The notes beneath the pieces are model-generated. The model saw only the letters and a program-made list of their open reading frames with translations, ran no database searches and was not told the DNA's origin. A stretch of DNA of 6,872 nucleotides. Source: Lachnospiraceae bacterium UBA3845 (GTDB lineage: Bacteria; Bacillota; Clostridia; Lachnospirales; Lachnospiraceae). How positions within the stretch are numbered: the first letter of the stretch is position 1; every line of letters begins with the position of its first letter. Below, in pieces: positions 1-5,205 of this stretch. The DNA lies in NCBI GenBank assembly GCA_002392705.1, contig DGHP01000197.1:1-6872 (forward strand). The letters run 5' to 3'. Position numbers and translations under genes: made by a program.

Positions 1-1684
1 ATCCAACCGGGTATACGCCGACGTAATCGTAGGAATATGTCTGCGTGCTGCCGTCTTCCATCTCTACTTCCGCGCTCAGGTCCGGCAGGAAAGTGATCGT
101 CTTCAGTCCGTTGATATAGAAGCAGTCAAATACCTTGGATGCGTCCGGATTTTCGCTGTAATAGGAAATGGCATCCTCTCCGTAGCGATCGGAGCTGATA
201 TAGCCCTGCATGAAAGCCACGGTATCCGCTGCGGCTGATTCGCCCACGACAGCCGCCGTGCAGTCATACCACAGATTATAATTCTCTTCAGCCAGGGTGA
301 CATCAAAGAAGTTTTCGTACTGAGTGCCGTTTTCACCGGCGATGGCCGGCCAGACGCCATACGGAGAATCTCCTTCGGTCTGTGCCTCCGCTGCATCCGA
401 TTCCGCCTCTTCTGCCGCAGCTTCCGCCGTTTCCTCGTCTGCCTCCGTTTCTGCCGCAGCTTCTGCCATAGCTTCCGCTGCCGCCGCATCCGCTTCTTCT
501 GCCGCAGCTTCTGCCGTCTCCTCGTCTGCTTCTCTCTCCGCCGCTGCCTCCGCGTCCGCTTCCGTCTCTGCCGCAGCTTCCGCTGTTTCCTCGTCTGCTT
601 CTGTCTCCGCCGCTGCTTCTGCCGTTTCAAATGTTACATTCTCATCCGTGCAGTCCTCCAGGACAAATACTGTCGGATTTGCGAAGGCTTCCATCCCGTA
701 GGATTCTGCCAGGCCTTCATGGAAGAAACCCGCGCCGACAATCGTATCAAGTCCATAAGCATCTGCGCCGGTGGTCACGGCCACGTTGCTGGCGCTGCAT
801 CCGGTCAGCTCAGTCACCGGAACACCTGCCGCCTCGTCCTCAAATCCGCCTGCATAGCCGGTAATACCGCCGATCCAGAAGCAGTTATCTCCCGCCTTAA
901 TCTCAATATTCTCCGCCTTGCAGTCCGTAAATTCTTCACTTCCGAAGCCGCAGCCCGAGATACCGCCCAGGCCGTAGCAGTTGTTTCCTGCCGTGATGCT
1001 TCCTGTGGCAGAGCAGCCGATTACAGAAGTCATCTCCAGACCGCCGCCCACGAGACCGGCGTTCGCAGTGTTATCCGGAATGTTGATATCGGCGCTGGCG
1101 CTGCAGTTTTTCAGAGTACTCATCATGCCGGCTCCTGCCACGGCTCCGTACATCCCCTCCCCGCTCAGTTCGCTTTCATTGGCCGTGATCACCGCATCCT
1201 CCACGGTCACGTCCGAAATGGTGGAGCAGAAGGTGTATCCGACAGCCGCGGATACCATGGTGGTGCCGTCCACAACTGCGTTTTCTACTTTGAAGTTTCC
1301 GATCTCCGTATTGGCGATGCAGCCAAACAGACCGACACACCAGCTTTCGGGCTGATCGATCACCAGGTTGGAAATCGTATGTCCCTGCCCGTCAAAGGTG
1401 CCGGTAAAAGCATAGTTCAGATCCGGCATTTCAGCTTCTTCTCCCTCTGTGCCGGCCTGTACAAAGCTTCCGAGCGGAGCCCACTCTTCTCCTCCCAGAT
1501 CAATATCCGCCGTCAGCACATAATTGCCCGAGAGGAGGTTGTTTACCGCCTTCAGTTCATCCACTGTCGCGATCTCAATGACGTCCGCGCTTTCTTCTGA
1601 CTCTGTCTCTCCGGCCATCGCGGCATTCACGGGTACAGCTGCGAGCATGGCAGCCAGCATCAGCATTACATGACTTTTTTTCAT
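1..1684 (-). CDS. Secreted GLUG-like beta-helix protein with Glu/Ala-rich repeat and possible ZinT-like C-terminal domain (3' end off window)
   Basis: Open frame of 561 codons without a stop, starting at ATG 1684 and leaving the window at base 1. The start is preceded by GGCAGG (8-nt spacing) and an adjacent AAGGA. Residues 1-24 form a signal peptide (KKSH n-region, hydrophobic VMLMLAAMLAAVPV, AMA|GE cleavage), with no lipobox, so export is expected. Residues ~35-352 show the layout of GLUG-type right-handed beta-helices: an opening 'TVDELKAVN...YVLTADIDLGG' and 'FTGTFDGQGHTISNLVI', then rungs such as CVGLFG, AGLVGGG, YGLGGISG and FWIGGITG. Residues 353-437 are nearly all Glu, Ala, Thr and Asp repeats. 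Residues 438-561 begin a globular domain (YGVWPAIAG, VVGESAAADTV, FDCFYINGLKTITF, TYSYDYVGVY) that faintly recalls the ZinT/calycin beta-barrel and similar domains of secreted Lachnospiraceae proteins; this is from memory and is tentative. The function is probably cell-surface or extracellular binding. The anchor, if any, lies beyond the window. Confidence 0.85.
   Translation of the reverse strand, partial: MKKSHVMLMLAAMLAAVPVNAAMAGETESEESADVIEIATVDELKAVNNLLSGNYVLTADIDLGGEEWAPLGSFVQAGTEGEEAEMPDLNYAFTGTFDGQGHTISNLVIDQPESWCVGLFGCIANTEIGNFKVENAVVDGTTMVSAAVGYTFCSTISDVTVEDAVITANESELSGEGMYGAVAGAGMMSTLKNCSASADINIPDNTANAGLVGGGLEMTSVIGCSATGSITAGNNCYGLGGISGCGFGSEEFTDCKAENIEIKAGDNCFWIGGITGYAGGFEDEAAGVPVTELTGCSASNVAVTTGADAYGLDTIVGAGFFHEGLAESYGMEAFANPTVFVLEDCTDENVTFETAEAAAETEADEETAEAAAETEADAEAAAEREADEETAEAAAEEADAAAAEAMAEAAAETEADEETAEAAAEEAESDAAEAQTEGDSPYGVWPAIAGENGTQYENFFDVTLAEENYNLWYDCTAAVVGESAAADTVAFMQGYISSDRYGEDAISYYSENPDASKVFDCFYINGLKTITFLPDLSAEVEMEDGSTQTYSYDYVGVYPVG
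374..628 (-). repeat. Glu/Ala-rich coding repeat (about 13-residue, 39-bp units)
   Basis: Codons 353-437 of the secreted protein are degenerate copies of a unit close to TAEAAAETEADEE. The clearest are at residues 354-366, 367-379 and around 407-419, with shortened or diverged units between. The segment has no Gly, Pro or aromatic residue, so a long acidic helix or stalk between the beta-helix and the C-terminal domain is the likely shape. The DNA repeats as well (tctgccgcagcttc recurs on the plus strand), so copy number may vary by slippage. The antisense strand reads as a Ser/Ala-rich frame, which is only a shadow. Confidence 0.85.
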
Positions 1685-1715
1685 TCCTTTTTCCTGCCTT
1701 TCTTGTATGCGGTAA

Positions 1716-1731
1716 GTTAGATTCTACTAAC
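1716..1731 (-). promoter_or_regulatory. Dyad element, copy 2 (GTTAG-N6-CTAAC)
   Basis: Minus strand reads GTTAGTAGAATCTAAC, a 5-bp perfect dyad around six bases. It lies about 32 bases upstream of the start codon of the secreted-protein gene and inside its predicted leader. It matches copy 1 (1838-1853) at 14 of 16 bases in the same orientation. As DNA it could be an operator; as RNA it would be a small hairpin with loop UAGAAU. Confidence 0.5.
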
Positions 1732-1746
1732 CATGAAGGAAAGAAA

Positions 1747-1833
1747 TCCGCTTCCGTCCTGCGTTCCCCTGTCTGTATGGCATCGCACATCCATCCCAAA
1801 ACAGGCAGATGGAAACTGCAGCACGGAAGCGGA
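1747..1833 (-). ncRNA. Long-range hairpin in the leader of the secreted-protein gene
   Basis: Bases 1747-1762 are the inverted complement of 1818-1833 with one mismatch in 16; the outer 11 (1747-1757 / 1823-1833) are perfect. The loop of 55 nt contains a further 8-base arm pair with one mismatch (1769-1776 / 1801-1808). With transcription starting near 1854, this structure would form early in the ~170-nt leader, between the two dyad elements. It does not match a riboswitch class that I recognise. It could be an attenuator, a protein-binding leader or simply a stable 5' structure. Confidence 0.45.
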
Positions 1834-1837
1834 GTGA

Positions 1838-1853
1838 GTTAGATGCTACTAAT
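1838..1853 (-). promoter_or_regulatory. Dyad element, copy 1, over the predicted transcription start
   Basis: Minus strand reads ATTAGTAGCATCTAAC, the same element as at 1716-1731 but with one arm imperfect (TTAG/CTAA remains). It begins 7 bases after the -10 box, so it covers the likely +1, a classic repressor position. Its centre repeats the TAGCAT of the -10 box. The spacing between the two dyads is 122 bp, start to start. Confidence 0.5.
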
Positions 1854-1860
1854 CACAGTC

Positions 1861-1889
1861 ATGCTACCATAACTTCCTGCACCTGTCAA
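1861..1889 (-). promoter_or_regulatory. Sigma-A promoter of the secreted-protein gene
   Basis: On the minus strand TTGACA (1884-1889) is separated by 17 bases from TAGCAT (1861-1866), with a TGn extension just before the -10. The -35 is consensus and the -10 matches 4 of 6. The expected start is near 1854, giving a leader of about 170 nt before ATG 1684. Confidence 0.75.
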
Positions 1890-1897
1890 TTGCATCT

Positions 1898-1980
1898 TGC
1901 AGTTCACGGCAGTCTGCTTTGCGATCCGGCAGTTCACGGCAGTCTGCTTTGCAATCCTGCAATTCACAGCAATTCGCTTC
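1898..1980. repeat. 30-bp tandem repeat, about 2.8 copies
   Basis: Copies lie at 1898-1927, 1928-1957 (28 of 30 identical to the first) and a partial, more diverged copy at 1958-1980. The array sits directly upstream of the -35 box of the secreted-protein gene. Because 30 is a multiple of three, the minus strand can be read through it as a 10-residue repeat (DCRELPDRKA, then DCRELQDAID), ending at a TAG inside the -10 box. Whether it is coding debris or a regulatory array cannot be settled from this window. Confidence 0.8.
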
Positions 1981-2164
1981 ATATATTGTCCGCGCTGAAG
2001 ATATTTCTCCAGCCTTCCAGACTGACCGGCTCGAACCGCCGCTTCAGTTCCTTGACCATCAAGTCTTTATTCGCGTCTTTTATGTAGACATCATACCTTC
2101 CCTGATAGCTTCCGAAGGTTACGATCTTCTTTGCGCGTACCGGGAAGTCTGTCGAAGATGTCAA
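1979..2164 (-). pseudogene. Unrecognised 61-codon frame, probably a gene fragment
   Basis: The frame starts at a TTG with no usable ribosome site and ends in SADNI followed by TGA. It contains a protein-like stretch, KIVTFGSYQGRYDVYIKDA followed by a basic helix-like NKDLMVKELKRRFEPVS and LEGWRNIF, with codon choice like a real gene. I do not recognise the family. A one-base shift at the stop would continue into the adjacent tandem-repeat frame (YEANCCELQD...) for about 37 more codons. Upstream, the same frame holds a second DFPVRA exactly 60 bp away, followed by stop codons. Together this looks like decayed or rearranged coding sequence, though a small live gene with a TTG start is possible. 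Confidence 0.35.
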
Positions 2165-2206
2165 CGCTCCCGGTCATAATCACAGATTGTTTGCGCGTAC
2201 CGGGAA
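2130..2206. repeat. 17-bp direct repeat, 60 bp apart
   Basis: The sequence tttgcgcgtaccgggaa occurs at 2130-2146 and again at 2190-2206, with two further matching bases on the right after one mismatch. The spacing of 60 keeps frame, so both copies read DFPVRA on the minus strand. The second copy also forms a 7-bp inverted pair (tcccggt/accggga) with 2168-2174. It lies between the alpha-glucosidase stop and the 61-codon frame and suggests a local duplication. Confidence 0.75.
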
Positions 2207-2225
2207 ATCCGCCCTGCGCCGCAGC

Positions 2226-3902
2226 TTAAACGTGTTCAAATACCACAGCCTGATAAGGCCTGAATGTAACAACTCCCTCCCGGCGTTCCAGCTCATCATA
2301 ATTGCTGATCAGAAGCTTTGCCCGTTCCGTCCATTCCGGCAGAACGCATCTGGCCTTTCCTTTTGAGAAATTGGCGGCAATCAGCAGCCGTTTTCCTTTG
2401 TAAGCCCTGCAGTAGGCCAGGATCTTTTTATTCTCATGGCCGATCTCAATGGTCCTGCCGTATATCACGGCGTCATTTTCTTTTCTGATCTTCAGAAGCT
2501 TCTGATAGAAGCGGTAGATCGACTTGTCTGAGCTCAGGTCCTTCTGTACATTGATCTGCCTGTAATTCGGATTGACGCACTGCCAGGGCTTTGCTCCCTG
2601 ATTGAAGCCGCCATTGACACTGTCGTCCCAGGCCATCGGTACTCTGGAATGGTCCCTGGCCGCGTAACGGACAAGACGGAATGCCAGGGAACCCGGCAGG
2701 CCGAAGCTTTTCATGAGATCATAGACAAAGTGAGAGACCGGATCCTTCATCTCATCTATGTCTTTGAAGGGACAGTTTGTCATTCCGATCTCCTGCCCCA
2801 TATAGATAAAGGGCGTTCCAAATCCCATATAAGTGATCGTAGCCAGCATGGTGGCGGCTTCATAACGATAGTGCTCCGTATCGATGGAGAATCTGCTCAC
2901 GCTGCGGGGATTGTCATGGTTTTCCAGAACCAGCGTGTTCCAGCCCAGTCCGTAGGAGGCGGTCTGGGGCCCGATCAGGCCATCCTTGAACTGCAGAAGG
3001 TTAAAAGGCTTATAGATGAATCTGCTGATGTTGTCGGAATCCAGATGGGCGAAATTGAAAATGCTGTCCAGCTCATGGTTTTCTTCCCTGACGTACTCCA
3101 GCGCATTCTCCTTCGAAGGATGATAGGATTCCCCCACGGTGAAGCTGTCGTACAGAGAGAGGGCTCTTTCGTTCATCTCCTTCAGGAATTCATGCATTCT
3201 CGGTCCGTCCACAAAGTATTTCGCGCCTCTCTGGAAGGTCTTTTTGCTGTCATCGTCCTGAATCGGATAAACCTTGGAGAACATATTGAAGACGTCGAAG
3301 CGGAATCCGTCCACTCCCATTTCCAGCCAGAAATTGAGAATATCCATGATCTCATCCCTGACTTCCGGGTTCTCCCAGTTCAGATCCGCCTGTTCCTTGC
3401 AGAAAAGGTGCAGGTAGTATTCGTCCGTATCCCCGATTCTTTCCCAGGCGGAGCCGGTAAAGGTCGAGGCCCAGTTGCTGGGCGGAACCAGACTTCCTTT
3501 CTCATACCTGCCCTTCCGGATGATATAGTAGTCGCGGTATTTGGAATCCCTGTCCGCCAGTGCCGCCTGAAACCAGGGGTGCTCGGTGGAGGTATGATTC
3601 AGGACCATATCCATTATGACCTTGAGATCTCTTTTATGGCATTCTTCCAGAAGTCTTCTGAAATCTTCCAGCGTACCGAATTTTTCATCGATATCCCTGT
3701 AGTCGCTGATATCGTAGCCATAATCATAGTCCGGTGACTTATACAGCGGCGAAAACCAGATCGCGGTCACACCGAGATCTTTTATATAGTCCAGTCTGGA
3801 GATAATCCCTTCGATATCGCCCCAGCCGTCGTTGTTGCTGTCAAGAAAAGAAAAAGGATAGATCTGATATACAACCGCGTTTTTGTACCATTGTGTCCGC
3901 AT
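2226..3902 (-). CDS. GH13 alpha-glucosidase, oligo-1,6-glucosidase type (GH13_31)
   Basis: A 558-residue cytosolic glycoside hydrolase (no signal peptide), the usual length for oligo-1,6-glucosidases. ATG 3902 is chosen over GTG 3920 because AGGAGG sits 6 bases before it and would otherwise be coding; numbering from it also fits the family. Visible motifs are the Ca-loop DSNNDGWGD at 21-29, region I DMVLNH at 98-103, region II GFRFDV with nucleophile D203, region III VGES with acid/base E258, and region IV ENHDNPR with D330. The Val after the nucleophile (V204) is, in this family, associated with alpha-1,6 preference, so isomalto-oligosaccharides are the likely substrate. The C-terminal ~80 residues form the usual beta domain. 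The alternatives are trehalose-6-phosphate hydrolase or a general alpha-glucosidase. No sugar transporter or regulator gene is adjacent. No convincing U-tract terminator follows. Confidence 0.95.
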   Translation of the reverse strand: MRTQWYKNAVVYQIYPFSFLDSNNDGWGDIEGIISRLDYIKDLGVTAIWFSPLYKSPDYDYGYDISDYRDIDEKFGTLEDFRRLLEECHKRDLKVIMDMVLNHTSTEHPWFQAALADRDSKYRDYYIIRKGRYEKGSLVPPSNWASTFTGSAWERIGDTDEYYLHLFCKEQADLNWENPEVRDEIMDILNFWLEMGVDGFRFDVFNMFSKVYPIQDDDSKKTFQRGAKYFVDGPRMHEFLKEMNERALSLYDSFTVGESYHPSKENALEYVREENHELDSIFNFAHLDSDNISRFIYKPFNLLQFKDGLIGPQTASYGLGWNTLVLENHDNPRSVSRFSIDTEHYRYEAATMLATITYMGFGTPFIYMGQEIGMTNCPFKDIDEMKDPVSHFVYDLMKSFGLPGSLAFRLVRYAARDHSRVPMAWDDSVNGGFNQGAKPWQCVNPNYRQINVQKDLSSDKSIYRFYQKLLKIRKENDAVIYGRTIEIGHENKKILAYCRAYKGKRLLIAANFSKGKARCVLPEWTERAKLLISNYDELERREGVVTFRPYQAVVFEHV

Positions 3903-3908
3903 CTGAAA

Positions 3909-3914
3909 CCTCCT
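3909..3914 (-). promoter_or_regulatory. Shine-Dalgarno deciding the alpha-glucosidase start
   Basis: Minus strand AGGAGG (in AAAAGGAGG) followed by six bases and ATG 3902. It excludes the longer frame from GTG 3920, which would translate the ribosome site itself. Confidence 0.9.
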
Positions 3915-3932
3915 TTTCACGCTTTTTTATCT

Positions 3933-3962
3933 ATTATACACGAAAATCTCCATCATCGATAA
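3933..3962 (-). promoter_or_regulatory. Promoter of the alpha-glucosidase gene
   Basis: A consensus TATAAT lies at 3933-3938 on the minus strand. The best -35 is a poor TTATCG at 3957-3962 with 18-bp spacing. A weak -35 overlapped by an operator-like site would suit a regulated sugar gene. The leader would be about 25 nt. Confidence 0.6.
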
Positions 3963-3964
3963 CA
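3951..3964 (-). promoter_or_regulatory. cre-like / LacI-family operator candidate
   Basis: Minus strand TGTTATCGATGATG fits the CcpA cre consensus TGWNANCGNTNWCA at 12 of 14 positions, failing only at the last two. It contains the central CG typical of LacI-family sites and covers the -35 of the alpha-glucosidase promoter. Binding would repress by blocking polymerase. This is a single motif match, so the call is tentative. Confidence 0.4.
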
Positions 3965-4019
3965 TAAACTGTGCTGAATTCACGAAATAATGTGTGGATC
4001 GACGTAAATCACAGCGAAA

Positions 4020-4051
4020 GCGCCCCGCTTCCTTAAATAGAAGCGAGGCGC
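4020..4051 (-). terminator. GC-rich hairpin, likely terminator after the pyrophosphatase remnant
   Basis: A 12-bp stem (4020-4031 / 4040-4051, one U-G wobble in minus-strand RNA) with an 8-base AT-rich loop. It is followed on the minus strand by TTTCGC, a short U-tract, so termination may be partial. It lies about 107 bases past the pyrophosphatase stop and just before the alpha-glucosidase promoter, isolating the two. Confidence 0.65.
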
Positions 4052-4696
4052 CATTTCTCTTCTGCCGTATATCTTCCGCAGCCGAAGTCATAAGAATGGG
4101 ATGTCCTGATTTTCAGATCCGTGTTCTTCGCCGCTTCCGGCTTCCGGCCCCCTCCGCATTACTCACGCGGATAAGATTCCAGAACATCCGTGATCGCAGG
4201 AACCAGCACCTGTTTTCTGGAAATACCCGGCTCGATCCCGTAATTGCGGTAACGGATCCAGATGATCGTTGCTGTCGAGCCGAGGGGCCTCGCGTCGTAT
4301 ATAAGCTGATTGCCCGTTGTGACGCTTCCGTCCCCGTGATGATCGATGATGCTGATCACATTGGCCTCATTCAGTCCCTCCGCCGACTGTGAATAATCAC
4401 TGTGGTCTACCAGAATCATGTTGCAGCCGGCTGCATCCTCCAGCAGCTGCGGAGCTTCAATGCCCCCGGATTCGAGTACATACGCGGTTTCAGAATTTAT
4501 GTTCCCGAGAACGACCGGGACGGCGTCATACCCCAGTTTCTGAAGCAATGCCGCATACGCGATGGAACTTCCGACCGTATCGGCATCCGGGCTTTTATGT
4601 CCTGTCACATAGATCGTCCCGTCTATTTCACCAAGCCCGTCCAGGTCGCTGCGGTTCAGTTTATGGTTCAGCTCCTGCTGCGCCTGATAACCTGAT

Positions 4697-4712
4697 GCAG
4701 ATATATATCTGC
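4697..4712. repeat. Perfect 16-bp palindrome
   Basis: gcagatatatatctgc is its own reverse complement. With a 2-base bulge the symmetry extends to 4692-4719 (ctgat...atcag). It falls just upstream of the pyrophosphatase homology. It may be a regulator-binding site left from the original promoter, or chance. Confidence 0.55.
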
Positions 4713-4776
4713 CGATCAGAAGGATTCTGCTCACCCGGCTCTGATGAATCTCCCACAGAAATGACTTTACATGAAA

Positions 4777-4800
4777 GAAGAGCCCGCAGGCGGGCTCTTC
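4777..4800 (-). terminator. Terminator of the MFS / zinc-ribbon operon
   Basis: A perfect 10-bp stem (gaagagcccg / cgggctcttc) with a 4-base loop, 21 bases after the stop of the zinc-ribbon gene. On the minus strand it is followed by TTTCATG, a short U-tract. It ends the minus-strand operon and also overlaps the first codons of the pyrophosphatase open frame. Confidence 0.75.
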
Positions 4801-4821
4801 CGGCATTTCTGAAATTCGTTT

Positions 4822-5145
4822 TTACCTGTGGATCCGCGTGATCCACAGTTTGCCGCAGGTCAGGCATTTATTTCTGATAAGAAAACCATCGCAGTAAGGG
4901 CATCTGTACAGCCTGTGCTTTATCAGATAAAGAACCCCTGCAAGAATCACTGCAGTGCCTGCCAGGATCAGGATGGCAGATGCCGCATTTTTTTCAGACA
5001 GCAGCTGCAGCAATGCCCCGAGGCAGAGAATTCCCCACCCGGAAGCATTGATCCGCCACCATGTCCGCCGACCGGCCTGAAAGTTCTCGATCTGCTGATC
5101 GATCGGGCTCAGGCAGGGTTCCTTATTCGTATCCGGACCACTCAT
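4822..5145 (-). CDS. Small membrane protein with C-terminal zinc ribbon
   Basis: A 107-residue protein. Residues 1-30 are polar, followed by two probable membrane helices (~33-50 and ~56-76) and a short zinc ribbon with CPYC (C82, C85) and CLTC (C94, C97). Two short helices place both termini on the same side, probably the cytoplasm. ATG 5145 has GAGAGG 8 bases upstream. The gene starts 60 bases after the MFS stop with no terminator between, so co-transcription is likely. The family is not named; zinc ribbon plus two-helix proteins of this size are usually of unknown function. A role as a partner or sensor for the transporter is only a guess. Confidence 0.8.
   Translation of the reverse strand: MSGPDTNKEPCLSPIDQQIENFQAGRRTWWRINASGWGILCLGALLQLLSEKNAASAILILAGTAVILAGVLYLIKHRLYRCPYCDGFLIRNKCLTCGKLWITRIHR
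4826..4848. repeat. 9-bp perfect inverted repeat in the 3' end of the zinc-ribbon gene
   Basis: ctgtggatc (4826-4834) and gatccacag (4840-4848) around cgcgt. It overlaps the final codons of the gene and precedes the terminator by about 25 bases. No U-tract follows on either strand, so it is not a terminator itself; it may protect the mRNA 3' end. Confidence 0.6.
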
Positions 5146-5205
5146 TCTCCTGACCTCTCTGCGTATCTTATGCGTTCCTTCCTTCCGCTTTCGGCAAAAA
5201 GCAGT

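Larger units (their letters stand above)
4159..4806 (-). pseudogene. Family II inorganic pyrophosphatase (DHH) remnant lacking most of the DHHA2 domain
   Basis: The open frame holds 215 codons from ATG 4806. It has the DHH-domain motifs of Mn-dependent family II pyrophosphatases: GHKSPDAD (residues 69-76), VDH (133-135), IDHH (154-157) and LGSTATI (175-181). After NYGIEP (188-193) the protein should continue through the rest of DHH and DHHA2. Instead it passes directly to GISRKQVLVPAITDVLE, which resembles the SRKKQ-containing C-terminal end of DHHA2. About 100 residues therefore appear to be deleted in frame, including most of the substrate-clamping domain. The start is also doubtful: ATG 4806 has no ribosome site and its first codons run through the terminator of the upstream gene; GTG 4734 is the only later alternative and is also poor. 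The ~35 residues before GEIDGTIYVTGH are unlike cytosolic enzymes, so a 5' part (perhaps a secretion signal) may be lost too. It is very likely inactive as a pyrophosphatase. Confidence 0.75.

Noticed and set aside
324..701. Ser/Ala-rich plus-strand frame that looks like a repeat protein, and the Arg/Lys-rich minus frame at 103-630
   Set aside because: Both are other-frame readings of the Glu/Ala coding repeat; low complexity explains their openness.
719..1600. 293-codon plus-strand open frame
   Set aside because: Antisense to the secreted beta-helix gene, which has a signal peptide, ribosome site, promoter and repeat pattern.
1898..1980. Tandem array as a CRISPR
   Set aside because: Units are directly contiguous with no spacers and the third is diverged.
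2015..2045. GGTTCGAGCC on the minus strand, like a tRNA T-arm
   Set aside because: No acceptor, D or anticodon arms can be placed around it; it lies in the 61-codon frame.
2649..3737. 362-codon plus-strand open frame
   Set aside because: Antisense shadow of the GH13 gene, whose catalytic motifs are all intact on the minus strand.
3903..3920. Longer alpha-glucosidase start at GTG 3920
   Set aside because: It would translate the AGGAGG ribosome site; family numbering of the Ca-loop fits ATG 3902.
4052..4158. Possible leftover DHHA2 coding downstream of the pyrophosphatase stop
   Set aside because: All three minus frames were read and none showed DHHA2-like sequence; the SRK-Q tail already precedes the stop, so the loss is internal.
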